From: Sorangium cellulosum | Lineage (GTDB): Bacteria > Myxococcota_A > Polyangia > Polyangiales > Polyangiaceae | Length of the DNA: 64,000 nt | Assembly: GCF_002950945.1 (NCBI RefSeq) | Contig: NZ_CP012673.1 | Location: forward strand, 5,703,001-5,767,000 | Direction of reading: 5' to 3' | Shown: one piece after another, positions 44,151 through 56,624 of the stretch | Numbering within the stretch: position 1 is the stretch's first letter | Layout of the letters: each line of letters opens with the position of its first letter | The notes under the pieces: generated by a model | The model's database searches: none | The model's input: the letters and a program-made list of their open reading frames with translations, nothing else | What the model was told of the DNA's origin: nothing | Translations under genes and position numbers: made by a program

Positions 44151-45149
44151 GTGCGCAGGTTGTTGCTGGCCTGGCTCAGGGTCGTCGCCTATTTCAGGGT
44201 GAACGCCTACGGCGGTGTCGCGCAGCTCCTGTGGTGGACGACGTTGCCGATGACCGCGGTGGAGCGAGGCCACTGGCGCGACTGGATGCGCGCGTCCCTG
44301 AGCCTCCATGAGCGGATGCTCCGCAGGCCCGAGCTCTGGCGCGTGCTCTTCGGGCTCGGGTGGGTGGAGTTGCTCGTCGCGCCGCTGATGCCGCTCGTGG
44401 CCCTCGTCGACGTCGCGCGCGTGCTCTACAAGCGGCGCGCCGGGCTCCAGAGCCTCCGCGTGCGCCCCCGCGACACGTTCTCCTACCCCGAGTATTACCT
44501 GCACGACTTTCACCATCAGCCGAACGGCGGGCTCTCGCTGCGGTCGGCGCTCGCCTACGACTGGCAGGTCCGGTTCCTCTTCGCCGGCACCGAGCGGCTG
44601 ATGCGCCAGGCGGTCGTCGACGCGCTGCCCCGCGGCGACTCCCTGGCGGTCCTCGACCTCGGGTGCGGGACGGCCGCCTGGCTCACGCAGGCCCGCGCGC
44701 TCGGGCGCAACCACCGGTACACCGGCGTGGATCTCTCCCCCGAGTACCTCCGCGTCGCGCGGATCTGCCGGCGCGGGGGCACCTTCCTCCAGGCCAACGC
44801 GGAGGAGCTCCCCGCCGCGTGGGACGGGCGCTTCGACGTCGTCGTGGCCATCTGGCTGTTTCACGAGCTCCCGAGCGCCGCGATTCACCGCATCATCCGG
44901 GAGGCGGCGCGCGTGCTGCGGCCGGGGGGCAAGTTCGTCTTCCTCGACGCGAAGCAGCGGGTCGATCACGCCGCGTACGACCCGCGCATCCCGGCCAACT
45001 TCATGGATTACTTCGCGGAGCCTTACTTCGCCGGGTGGGTGGAGCTCGACCTCGAAGCCGCGCTGCGCGACGCCGGGCTGTCGCTGGAGCGGCGCAAGCG
45101 CGTCCACCACTCCGTCCTCCTGACGGGCCGGAAAGCCTCGGCGGGGTAG
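44151..45149 (+). CDS. Class I SAM-dependent methyltransferase with membrane-associated N-terminus
   Basis: GTG 44151 is the first usable start in a frame without upstream ATG; the start is uncertain. The 332-residue protein has a hydrophobic N-terminal 110 residues (including WRVLFGLGWVELLVAPLMPLVALVDVARVLY, a likely membrane segment). A Rossmann methyltransferase domain follows. Motif I is VLDLGCGTAAWL (about residue 170), motif II YTGVDLSPEYL, motif IV FDVVVAIWLFHELP and post-motif LRPGGKFVFLDAKQ. The class resembles UbiE/Coq5-like or lipid methyltransferases. It converges on the LuxR gene. Confidence 0.85.
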   Translation: MRRLLLAWLRVVAYFRVNAYGGVAQLLWWTTLPMTAVERGHWRDWMRASLSLHERMLRRPELWRVLFGLGWVELLVAPLMPLVALVDVARVLYKRRAGLQSLRVRPRDTFSYPEYYLHDFHHQPNGGLSLRSALAYDWQVRFLFAGTERLMRQAVVDALPRGDSLAVLDLGCGTAAWLTQARALGRNHRYTGVDLSPEYLRVARICRRGGTFLQANAEELPAAWDGRFDVVVAIWLFHELPSAAIHRIIREAARVLRPGGKFVFLDAKQRVDHAAYDPRIPANFMDYFAEPYFAGWVELDLEAALRDAGLSLERRKRVHHSVLLTGRKASAG

Positions 45150-45201
45150 GCGCGCCGCCCCGTCGGCAGGCGCGCAGGCGCCGCGCCGTCAGCGCAGGGG
45201 G

Positions 45202-45223
45202 GGCGGCGTGTTTGCCCGCCGCC
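45202..45223. terminator. Small hairpin between convergent genes
   Basis: GGCGGCG (45202-45208) pairs with CGCCGCC (45217-45223) around an 8-base loop in the short gap between the methyltransferase (ends 45149) and the LuxR gene (ends 45253). No T-run; weak. Confidence 0.3.
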
Positions 45224-45252
45224 TCAGCGCAGCGGGGCCGCGCGCCGCCGCC

Positions 45253-46032
45253 TCAACGCTGGCCGAGGCAGACGGCGAGCAGCTCGCCGCGGCTCTGGAC
45301 GCCGAAGTGGCGGTGCAGCGTCTTCACGTAGTCGTGCACGGTGTGCTGGCTGATCCGGAGCTCGGCGGCGATCTCCTTCTCGCTCAGCCCGCGCGCGAGG
45401 CCCTGGAGCGTCGCGCGCAGGCGAGGGGACAGGCCGGCGAGGAGCGCGGCCGGCACCTCGGGCGGCCGGTGCAGGAACGCGCACTCCGCGTGGACCACGT
45501 CGATGAGCCGGCGCTCCCGCTCGTTGTACTGGCGGTCTCCCCACGAACGATGCAGCGCAATCGCGCAGGCCGTATCAGGGCCTGTCCGGAATGCAGTGTA
45601 GATGAAGTCGTCCACATTGCCTCCGCGGCGGAACTCCTGCACGTGCTCCGAGCCGTACCATTCGCGGTCGTCCAGCAGCTGGCGCCGCGTCACGGTCGCG
45701 ACCGGATCGGCCGAGACCTTCGCGAACCGCGGGAGCGACGGGTCCTCCGAGCGGCGCTGCGCCGAGCCGACGTAATGCGAGAAGCCCAGGTGCTGGCCTT
45801 CGGTCTCCCAGCCGACGCCGAGCGACTCGCCGAGCACGACGCGCCCCGATCGCAGGCCGCTGAGCTCCACCCAGAGCCCGATCCGGGCGCCGACCAGCGC
45901 GCAGAGGCCCGAGAGCGCGTGACGCCTCTGGACCTCCGAGCCGCGCGGCAGATCGCGGAGCTCGTTCGCGAGCCGGAGCGCGCGTCTCAGGTCCTCGAAC
46001 CCGAGCGAACCGATGGGTCCCTCGCCGTGCAT
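45253..46032 (-). CDS. LuxR-family transcriptional regulator
   Basis: ATG 46032 gives a 259-residue protein. Its C-terminal 65 residues form a LuxR/GerE helix-turn-helix (LSPRLRATLQGLARGLSEKEIAAELRISQHTVHDYVKTLHRHFGV). The N-terminal 190 residues resemble a GAF/sensor domain without a clear family match (LSGLCALVGARIGLWVELSGL, FRTGPDTACAIALHR). No receiver domain is seen, so it is not a classic two-component regulator. It is divergent from the CHAT-containing gene with 135 bp between, so it is a candidate regulator of that system. Confidence 0.87.
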   Translation of the reverse strand: MHGEGPIGSLGFEDLRRALRLANELRDLPRGSEVQRRHALSGLCALVGARIGLWVELSGLRSGRVVLGESLGVGWETEGQHLGFSHYVGSAQRRSEDPSLPRFAKVSADPVATVTRRQLLDDREWYGSEHVQEFRRGGNVDDFIYTAFRTGPDTACAIALHRSWGDRQYNERERRLIDVVHAECAFLHRPPEVPAALLAGLSPRLRATLQGLARGLSEKEIAAELRISQHTVHDYVKTLHRHFGVQSRGELLAVCLGQR

Positions 46033-47150
46033 GGCCGACGTCCGGCCTCGCAGTCTACCAGAGCTCGATGTGCTCCGTCCGCACGTACAGCGCGGCGTCC
46101 TCGCCGCACTTGCAGCGCGATGTCCTCTCGCCGTCTGCAATCGACTACATTGCCCGGCCATCGACCCATGGCCATCGACGCCCCGCGCCCCCACACGCTC
46201 GTCCTCGAGATGATGCGGACGGAGAACGCCGGAGATCCTTACGCTTTCCGCTTCGCCGAGCAGAGTTATGTCGTCCGTCATGAGGACGGCTCGACCGAGA
46301 GCGCCGTGTTCCCGTGGGGGCCTGAGGTGCTCGACGACCTCGACGTCGTTCAGCGCCAGAGGTCCGATCCGGTCGCGCGCCAGCGCCTCGGGAGCCGTCT
46401 CCACGCCTTTCTGTCCAGCGCCGCGTGGCAGGCGCACGAGGCGAGGATCGCCGAGGCGGTCCGCGGGGGACGTCCTGTCCACATCACGGTCCGCTCCTCC
46501 GCGGCCGAGATGTACGCCCTGCCCTGGGAGCTCGTGCCCCTCAGGTCGACCGGGCAGCACCTCGGCGAGCTCCCAGGGTGCCTGATCCGCTACGAGTGGC
46601 AGCCCACCGAGACCGCGCCGCCCGATCCCGATCCGCCGCCCGAGGGTGGGCGTATTCTCTTCGCCTGGTCGGCCAGCGGCGGCGCCGTCCCGGCCGCGCA
46701 GCACCTGAACGCGCTCCGCCGCGCCTGCCTCGAGGGCCATTACCCCTTCGATGAGGTCCGGGACGTCGTCCCCGCGGCCTCCTTGCTGCGCCTCCGGGAG
46801 GCCCTCGCCGCGCCCGGGCCTCCCGTCGCCGTCCTCCATCTGCTCTGCCATGGCGGCGCCGTCCCCTCGGACACCGCGGCGTACGGGCTGATCCTCGATC
46901 CCTCCGCGCCCGGCGAGGCGCCGGACGTCATCGACGCGAGCGCCCTGCGCCAGGCGCTCGCGCCCTTCACACGCTCTCTCCGGCTGGTGGTGCTCTGCGC
47001 CTGCCACGGCGGCAACCCGGGCGCGCCCGGCAACCACCTCGGGAGCCTGGCCCAGGCGCTCCATCGCATCGGCATCCCCGCGGTCGTGGCGGCCTCTGGG
47101 ACCTCGCGAGCGCGGCCGGCTCGGGGGTCCACATCCTCGCCACGATCCGC

Positions 47151-50270
<3,120 letters not shown>

Positions 50271-50314
50271 GCTCCAGGCGTCGACGCGCGGTCGAGGTCG
50301 AGCAGCGGCTCGCG

Positions 50315-51082
50315 CTACACCTCGACGGAGCGCTTCCCGGCCTCGCCAGGCGCCGCCGGCAGGAGCGGGGCAGCCCCGGCGCCGATCCACGCGAGCGCCC
50401 TCCGCGCCCGGTCCTTCGCGTCGCCCTCGACGATGTCGCCGTGGGCCATGACGACGCGCTCGAAGTCCCACGCGAGCACGTCGGCCACGCTGCGCGCAGC
50501 CGCGGCGCGGTCCCGCATGAGCACGCGCCACACGTGGTCCTGCGCGGTCTTCTTGTAAGCGCCGCCGAGCCACAGGAAGACCTTCATCGCGAAGCCGCGG
50601 ACCTCGTGCACGTTGAAGAGGAGATCCGTCACGATGAGCGTCCGCGAGCGCGCGTGCAGGAACACGTGCTCCGTGATGTAGGGGACGCCCTCGACGAGGC
50701 GCACGCCGAGATCGTCGCCGATGTCCGGCGCCACGCCGGACGGCGGCAGCGGGGTGAAGGGGAGGCCCGAGAGCTTCTTCTCGAGCCCGGGCGCCCCGAG
50801 CACGCTCGCGCGCGGCCAGCGTTCGGTCGCGGGCTTCAAGAAGAGGTGGTGGAGGCGGCTCGGGGCGACGAGGGCGCGCACCTCGCCGAGCGCGTCGATC
50901 TCCTGGGCGGCGGCGTCGTCGAACGCGAGCGGCGAGTGGATGACGATCCCGCCGTCGGCCCGCCTCACGACGGTCGTGCGCGATGGCAGGTGGCCGAACG
51001 GCATCTTGATGTCGCCCTCGTACGCCCACACGTCCTCGGCGATCGCTTTGAGCATGCGGCCATGCAACGCGCGCCCGGCCAT
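50315..51082 (-). CDS. DUF4336-family protein (metallo-beta-lactamase-like fold)
   Basis: The 255-residue product carries the DUF4336 signature near the start (IAEDVWAYEGDIKMPFGHLPSRTTVVR). HxHH-like elements follow in modified form (SRLHHLFLKPA, HVFLHARSRTLIVTDLLFN, VMAHGDIVEGD), as in DUF4336 proteins that keep the MBL fold. ATG 51055 is a plausible shorter start (MLKAIAEDVW). The biochemical role is unknown. Confidence 0.8.
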   Translation of the reverse strand: MAGRALHGRMLKAIAEDVWAYEGDIKMPFGHLPSRTTVVRRADGGIVIHSPLAFDDAAAQEIDALGEVRALVAPSRLHHLFLKPATERWPRASVLGAPGLEKKLSGLPFTPLPPSGVAPDIGDDLGVRLVEGVPYITEHVFLHARSRTLIVTDLLFNVHEVRGFAMKVFLWLGGAYKKTAQDHVWRVLMRDRAAAARSVADVLAWDFERVVMAHGDIVEGDAKDRARRALAWIGAGAAPLLPAAPGEAGKRSVEV

Positions 51083-51700
51083 CGCGTCAAGGCCTCTTCG
51101 CGCCGGTGATCAAGCCCGCCGCGCGCCTGCGGCGCCTCACGCCAGCGTCGCGTGGTACAGCACCTGCCGCTGGTGAGAGGACAAGGGGCATCGATTGCCA
51201 CAGAATCGGTGACACGATCTCCGGCAATGCGAGCCCGCGCCGCGGGCGCTGCTCACGCGCGACAGGCCAGCTGCGAGCCGGCCGCGCCGCCACTGTATGG
51301 CGGTCGATGAGCGCGCGAAGAGCACATGACGTGCCACGACGAAAATCGCGCGCAATAGGCGCTTTTCCCGTCGCCGCGGGGCGGAGCTGCTGCCTGGGAA
51401 GCAGCGGTTCAGCAGCGCAGCTGGCCGGGGCGCAGCACGGGTATCGGGCACCGGTGGCCCGGTTGAGCACCGGTCATCAGAACACCGTGCCACGGGCGAG
51501 GAGGCGCTGTCGCCGCGCTCCGAAAAGGACATCTCACCAGACACGTGGTCTTGCCAGGTCGAAGAGAAGAGAGTAATGCTCCACGACATGCGGCCGCGCA
51601 GCGGCTCTTCGTAGAGCGCCCCGTCGCCACGCCGCATGAGGTCACACCGCATGAGAACGAGACGCTCGGAGCGGCCGCGCTCGCGGCCTGGAGGTCCAGC

Positions 51701-53041
51701 GTGGCCGCGCGCACGCTGAAGCTGGGCGCGTTCATGCGCCCTGTCAGCATTCACACGGGCGCGTGGCGCTACCCGGGGGCCTACCCGGACGCGAACTTCA
51801 ATTTCTCGCACCTGAAGCGCTTCGCCCAGCGCCTGGAGCAGGCGCGCTTCGACGCGTTCTTCATGGCCGATCACCTGGCCGTGCTGAACATGCCGCTCCG
51901 CGCGCTGGTGCGCAGTCACACGGTCACGTCCTTCGAGCCGTTCACGCTGCTCTCCGCGCTGGCCGGCGCCACCGAGCACATCGGCCTGGTGGCGACCGCG
52001 TCGACCACGTTCGATCAGCCGTTCCACGTCGCCCGGCGCTTCGCGTCGCTCGATCACCTGAGCGGCGGGCGCGCCGGCTGGAACATCGTCACCACGGCGA
52101 ACCCGGACGCGGCCCTGAACTTCGGGCTCACCGAGCACGTGGAGCACGACGAGCGCTACCGGCGCGCGCGCGAGTTCTATGACGTGGTCACGGGGCTCTG
52201 GGACAGCTTCGCCGACGACGCGTTCGTGCGCGACGTCGAGGCCGGGATCTACTTCGACGCCGAGCGCCTGCACGTCCTCGACCACCGGGGCAAGTACTAC
52301 TCGGTGCGCGGGCCGCTGAACATCGCGCGCCCGGTCCAGGGCTGGCCGGTGATCGTGCAGGCGGGCGCCTCGGAAGCAGGCCGGCAGCTCGCGGCCGAGA
52401 CGGCCGAGGTCGTGTTCGCGGCGCAGTCCACGCTGGAAGGCGCGCGCCGCTTCTACGCCGACGTCAAGGGCAGGCTGGAGCGCCTGGGGCGCCACCCCGA
52501 GTCGCTCAAGATCCTGCCGGGCGCGCTGGTCGTGGTGGGCGACACCGTCCAGGAGGCGCAGGACAAGCGCGCGCGGCTCGACAGCCTGGTGCACTTCGAC
52601 AGCAGCATCGCGTCGCTCTCGATCGCGCTCGGCTGCGACGCCTCGCGCTTCGATCCGGACGCGCCGCTCCCGGAGATCCCGCCGACGAACGCCGGGCAGA
52701 CCGGGCGCGAGCGCGCCATCGAGCTGGCGCGGCGCGAAGGGTTGACGGTGCGGCAGCTCGCGCAGCGCCTCGGCGGCTTCGGGGGGCTCGCGTTCGTCGG
52801 CACGCCCGCGACCATCGCGGACCAGATGGAAGAGTGGCTGGTCCAGCGCGGCTGCGACGGCTTCAACATCATGTTCCCCTACCTGCCGGGCGGTCTCGAT
52901 GATTTCGTCGATCGCGTGGTGCCCGAGCTCCAGCGCCGAGGCCTGTTCCGGCGTGAGTACGAGGGGCGAACGCTGCGCGAGAACCTGGGGCTCGCGCGGC
53001 CCGCCAACCGATTCTTCCCACCGCCCGCCGCGGCGCGCTGA
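51701..53041 (+). CDS. LLM-class flavin-dependent monooxygenase (NtaA/SnaA/DszA family)
   Basis: GTG 51701 is chosen because GGAGG lies six bases before it; an upstream frame to 51545 has no site. The 446-residue product matches the length and motifs of the NtaA/SnaA/DszA branch: RTLKLGAFMRPVSIHTGAWRYPGAYPDANFN, FFMADHLAVLN, RAGWNIVTTANPDAALNFG and GWPVIVQAGASEAGR. It uses FMNH2 from a partner reductase and oxidises aminopolycarboxylate, sulfur or ring substrates. It is the first gene of a three-gene operon, with 50 bp to the dienelactone hydrolase gene. Confidence 0.92.
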   Translation: MAARTLKLGAFMRPVSIHTGAWRYPGAYPDANFNFSHLKRFAQRLEQARFDAFFMADHLAVLNMPLRALVRSHTVTSFEPFTLLSALAGATEHIGLVATASTTFDQPFHVARRFASLDHLSGGRAGWNIVTTANPDAALNFGLTEHVEHDERYRRAREFYDVVTGLWDSFADDAFVRDVEAGIYFDAERLHVLDHRGKYYSVRGPLNIARPVQGWPVIVQAGASEAGRQLAAETAEVVFAAQSTLEGARRFYADVKGRLERLGRHPESLKILPGALVVVGDTVQEAQDKRARLDSLVHFDSSIASLSIALGCDASRFDPDAPLPEIPPTNAGQTGRERAIELARREGLTVRQLAQRLGGFGGLAFVGTPATIADQMEEWLVQRGCDGFNIMFPYLPGGLDDFVDRVVPELQRRGLFRREYEGRTLRENLGLARPANRFFPPPAAAR

Positions 53042-53091
53042 GCGCAGCGGGTGCGTATCCGTCCACCCCCAACGTCGAGCACGAGGAAACG

Positions 53092-53856
53092 ATGTCACGA
53101 GCTACAGTCACCTTGAAGACCCGAGACGGGCAAACCGAGGCCTCCGTCTTCCGCCCCGACTCCGGTCAGGGTCCCTGGCCCGCGGTGCTGGTGTACCAGG
53201 ACGGCCGCGGCATCCGGCCCGCTCTCTTCGAGCTGGGGGAGCGCATCGCGCAGGGCGGCTATCTCGTCCTGCTGCCCGATCTGTTCTACCGGGCCGGCCC
53301 TTACCAGGCGCCCGACGCCGAGGCCTTCAGCCGGGATCCGGAGCTTCGCAAGCAGTGGCAGCAAAAGTACATGTCCACCGCCACCAAGGCCAACGTGCGC
53401 TCGGACACGGAGGCGTTCCTCGCCTTCCTGGCGGCAGAGCCCGACGTCAGGTCCCTGGCGATCGGCACCACGGGGTACTGCATGGGAGGCGGGTTGTCTC
53501 TGTCGGCCGCCGGCCATTTCCCCGATCGTGTGATCGCGGCGGCGTCTTACCATGGCGGCAACCTGGCGACCGAGGATCCGGACAGCCCGCACCGCCTGGC
53601 GCCGAGCATCCGAGCGCGGGTGTATGTCGCGGGCGCCGTCGAGGACGCCTCGTTCCCGGACCAGCAGAAGCAGCGTCTGATCGAGGCGTTCGAGCAGGCC
53701 GGTGTGCAGCACAAAGTGGAGACCTACGAAGGCGCGAAGCATGGCTGGGTCCCCTCGGATTCGGCGGTGTACAACCGGGATGCCTCCGAGCGCCACTACC
53801 AGACGTTGCTCGCGCTGTTCGACGCGACGCTCAAGTCGGCGCCCCCGAAGAACTGA
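53092..53856 (+). CDS. Dienelactone hydrolase-family protein
   Basis: The 254-residue alpha/beta hydrolase has the catalytic Cys130 in TTGYCMGGG, as in dienelactone hydrolases, rather than the Ser of common esterases. The Asp near VAGAVEDASF and the His in AKHGWVPS complete the triad. The N-terminus (VYQDGRGIRPALFELGERIA) is typical of this subgroup. It lies between the LLM monooxygenase and the aldo/keto reductase, so the three probably convert a ring or lactone intermediate together. Confidence 0.92.
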   Translation: MSRATVTLKTRDGQTEASVFRPDSGQGPWPAVLVYQDGRGIRPALFELGERIAQGGYLVLLPDLFYRAGPYQAPDAEAFSRDPELRKQWQQKYMSTATKANVRSDTEAFLAFLAAEPDVRSLAIGTTGYCMGGGLSLSAAGHFPDRVIAAASYHGGNLATEDPDSPHRLAPSIRARVYVAGAVEDASFPDQQKQRLIEAFEQAGVQHKVETYEGAKHGWVPSDSAVYNRDASERHYQTLLALFDATLKSAPPKN

Positions 53857-53870
53857 AGAGGAGCAGAACC

Positions 53871-54845
53871 ATGACGGATCTACCCACCCGCCTGCTCGGA
53901 CGCACGGGCGTCCGCGTCACCACGCTGGGCTTCGGCGCCATGGAGCTGCGAGGCGCCCCGCGCGGCCCGGAGCTCTCGGATCAGGAGGCGGAGCGCATCC
54001 TGAACGGCGTGCTGGACGCCGGGATCAACTTCATCGACACGTCCATCGATTACGGCCGCAGCGAGGAGCGAATCGGACGTTTCATCTCGCACCGCCGGAG
54101 CGACTACTTCCTGGCTTCCAAGTGCGGCTGCGTCGTCGGCGGGGCCCAGGGCGAACACGTGCACACGGCGCAGAACATCCGGCATGGGGTGGAGAACAGC
54201 CTGCGCCTGCTGAAGACGGACCACCTCGATCTGGTGCAGTTCCACCGGAGCCTCACCCGGCGAGAGTTCGAGCAGGACGGCGCGCTGGAGGAGGCGCTGA
54301 AGCTCAAGAGCGAGGGCAAGGTCCGGTTCCTCGGCGTCTCGGGCACGCTGCCCAACCTGGTGGAGCAGATCGAGATGGGCGTCTTCGACGCCTTCCAGAT
54401 CCCGTACTCCGCGCTGCAGCGCGAGCACGAGGACGTGATCAGCAAGGCCGCCCAGGCCGGCGCGGGCACGATCATCCGAGGCGGTGTGGCGCGCGGCGCG
54501 CCCACGGACTGGCAACGTACGAACTACATGCTGCCGGGCACCACCATGCAAGACCGCTGGGAGCGCGCCGGGCTCGACGAGCTGCTCGACGGCCTCAGCC
54601 GGATCGAGTTCACCCTGCGCTTCACGCTCTCGCATCCGGGCCTGAGCACGACGATCGTCGGGACCCGCAACCTGGAGCACCTGCGCGACAACCTGCAGTT
54701 CGCGCGGAAAGGTCCTTTGCCGGGCGACGTGCTCGCCGAGGCGAAGCGGCGCTTGACCGAGGCGGGGTCGGCGCCGGAGCCCGTGCCCGCGTCAGGCATC
54801 CGCCCGCTCGGCGCGGTGCAGGCGTCCGCAGGGAGCGCGCCCTGA
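53871..54845 (+). CDS. Aldo/keto reductase
   Basis: ATG 53871 follows GAAGAGGAGC. The 324-residue TIM-barrel protein has the catalytic tetrad Asp56 (NFIDTSID), Tyr61 (DYGRSEE), Lys84 (LASKCGC) and His125 (LVQFHRS), with an NADPH-binding tail (STTIVGTRNLEHL). The aldo/keto reductase family uses NADPH to reduce carbonyls. It is 14 bp behind the dienelactone hydrolase gene, last in the operon. A poorly conserved 30-residue C-terminal extension (PVPASGIRPLGAVQASAGSAP) is unusual. Confidence 0.93.
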   Translation: MTDLPTRLLGRTGVRVTTLGFGAMELRGAPRGPELSDQEAERILNGVLDAGINFIDTSIDYGRSEERIGRFISHRRSDYFLASKCGCVVGGAQGEHVHTAQNIRHGVENSLRLLKTDHLDLVQFHRSLTRREFEQDGALEEALKLKSEGKVRFLGVSGTLPNLVEQIEMGVFDAFQIPYSALQREHEDVISKAAQAGAGTIIRGGVARGAPTDWQRTNYMLPGTTMQDRWERAGLDELLDGLSRIEFTLRFTLSHPGLSTTIVGTRNLEHLRDNLQFARKGPLPGDVLAEAKRRLTEAGSAPEPVPASGIRPLGAVQASAGSAP

Positions 54846-54942
54846 GGAGCCACGCCGGGCAGCGACGTGCTCGGCGCGGCGTCCGCCGCAGGGCGGACGG
54901 GCGTGGCCGCGAGCCGAGCCTCATCGCCGCTGGCCGGGCGCC

Positions 54943-55896
54943 TCAGCGCGCCGCCAGCATCCAGGCCGGCGCCCACCAGTAGCGGTGGAGCAGCCGGCGG
55001 TCGACGCGCGCGAAGCCCGCCTCCTGCAGCAGCGCCGCCCAGTCGTCGATGGGGTGCTCGAACGTGGTGCGCGCGGCGCCGCGGTCCACGTAGCCGAAGA
55101 GCACCGGCATCAAGAAGCCCTGCGCCACCGTGTCGAGATCGGCGCCGGCGTACTCGGCGAGCCCTTCGCGGTAGCGCTCGAGCACGTGCCGCGCGGTGCC
55201 CGGCGAGAGCGGCTCATCCATGCGCGGCGCGTCGAACTCGGCAACGAGCAGCCGATCGCAATGCGCGCGCGCCCATCGGAGCAGCGCCGGCCTCTCGGCC
55301 GGAGCGATCGCGTGCAGGCAGAAGGTCGCCTGCGCCACCGCCCAGCGCCGCGACGCCATGCCGGGGTCCGCGGCGAGCTCCTGGAGCCGCCCGCCGAAGG
55401 CCTCGAACTCGACGCCCCGCACCGACAGCGCCGCGGCGCACCGCTCGAGCAGCGGCGCCGCCGGCTCCACCACGGTCACCCGCCGCACCGCCGGCGTCAG
55501 CGCGGGCAACAGCGCCATTCCATCGCCGGCGCCGATGTCGAGCAGATCGAACGGCGCCTCCGGGTACTGTCCGGCCAGCGCCGCGCTCGTCTCCCGGTAG
55601 AGCGGCACATTGCCGCCCCCGCGGATGAAGGCGGCGAACCCCTCCGCGGACACGTAGACGTTGCGCTTCCCCTCCCGGGCGACCCGCGCGAGGTGCGCCG
55701 CGGCCGCGCAGCACAGCAGGTCGCCCGGCGAAGCCTGTGCGGCTCGGTCGGCGAAGGCCGCGGCGTCCGCGTAGCGCTCGTCGGAGAACGCCAGCATCGC
55801 GAGGTAGCACAGGTCCTCCGGTGAGGGCGCGGCGACGGCGGCGGCCGCTTCGTCGAGCCCGGCGGCGCGATATCGACTCCAGATCCTGTCCAGCAT
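54943..55896 (-). CDS. Class I SAM-dependent methyltransferase
   Basis: ATG 55896 follows AAGGAGGA. The 317-residue product has an N-terminal alpha region (TPR-like, residues 1-90: LAMLAFSDERYADAAAFADRAAQAS) followed by a methyltransferase core. Motif I is LLDIGAGDGMALLPAL (about 116), then VTVVEPAAPLLERC and LLVAEFDAPRM. There is no obvious transmembrane segment. The substrate is unknown. It is separated from the operon before it by convergence and is divergent from the Uma2 gene (start 56002). Confidence 0.87.
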   Translation of the reverse strand: MLDRIWSRYRAAGLDEAAAAVAAPSPEDLCYLAMLAFSDERYADAAAFADRAAQASPGDLLCCAAAAHLARVAREGKRNVYVSAEGFAAFIRGGGNVPLYRETSAALAGQYPEAPFDLLDIGAGDGMALLPALTPAVRRVTVVEPAAPLLERCAAALSVRGVEFEAFGGRLQELAADPGMASRRWAVAQATFCLHAIAPAERPALLRWARAHCDRLLVAEFDAPRMDEPLSPGTARHVLERYREGLAEYAGADLDTVAQGFLMPVLFGYVDRGAARTTFEHPIDDWAALLQEAGFARVDRRLLHRYWWAPAWMLAAR

Positions 55897-56001
55897 GGTC
55901 CTCCTTCTGTCCGCGCGCGCCGTGGCCCGTCCAGCGATCGAGCGGCGCAGCGGAACGGCGCAGGCTGGTTCCAGATGCGGGGCCGCGCTAGGCTCGCCGC
56001 C

Positions 56002-56580
56002 ATGGGTGATGCGGCCACGATGCACAACATGAGCGCCGCGGACTACCTCACATGGGAGCGGAGCCAGCCCGCGAAGCACGAGTACCACCTCGGCGAGGTG
56101 TTCGCGATGGCCGGCGGCAGCCCTCGGCACAACTTCCTGTCGGGCGCCATGATCGCGGAGCTCCGCGCGGCCGTTCGAGGCAAGGGGTGCCACGTCCTGA
56201 CGTCCGATCAGCGGATCTCGGCCGAGCGAGGGCAGCGCTATGTGTATGCGGACTCGGTCGTGGTGTGCGGCCCCATGGAGACGGAACCTGGCACGAGCGA
56301 TGTCCTCGCGAACCCGCGCGTCCTCGTCGAGGTGCTCTCGGAGAGCACCGAGACCTACGACCGCGGCAAGAAGTGGGCGGCGTACCAGCGCCTCGTCTCC
56401 CTGACCGACTACGTGCTCGTCGCGCAGGCATCCGTGCGGATCGAGCACTATCGCCGCGAGGCGGACGGCTCCTGGCGCTACCGCGTGCTGGAGGCCGGCG
56501 ACACGCTGACGCTGGCGAACGGCGCCGCCGTGTCGATCGACGCGGTGTACGAAGGAGCCTTCGAGCTCGCCGGCGACTGA
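56002..56580 (+). CDS. Uma2-family (DUF820) putative restriction endonuclease-fold protein
   Basis: ATG 56002 gives 192 residues, typical of Uma2 proteins; an upstream frame extends nine codons to 55975. The core contains SAADYLTWERSQPAKHEYHLGEVFAMAGGSPRHN, YADSVVVCG (Asp) and LVEVLSESTETYDRGKKWAAYQ (Glu and Lys), the PD-(D/E)xK-like elements of DUF820. Uma2 proteins are abundant in cyanobacteria and myxobacteria and of uncertain function. It lies 44 bp upstream of the RNA-processing gene. Confidence 0.9.
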   Translation: MGDAATMHNMSAADYLTWERSQPAKHEYHLGEVFAMAGGSPRHNFLSGAMIAELRAAVRGKGCHVLTSDQRISAERGQRYVYADSVVVCGPMETEPGTSDVLANPRVLVEVLSESTETYDRGKKWAAYQRLVSLTDYVLVAQASVRIEHYRREADGSWRYRVLEAGDTLTLANGAAVSIDAVYEGAFELAGD

Positions 56581-56624
56581 CGCGACTTCCTGTCGCGATC
56601 GACCCCGGCTGCTACCTTCCTGGC

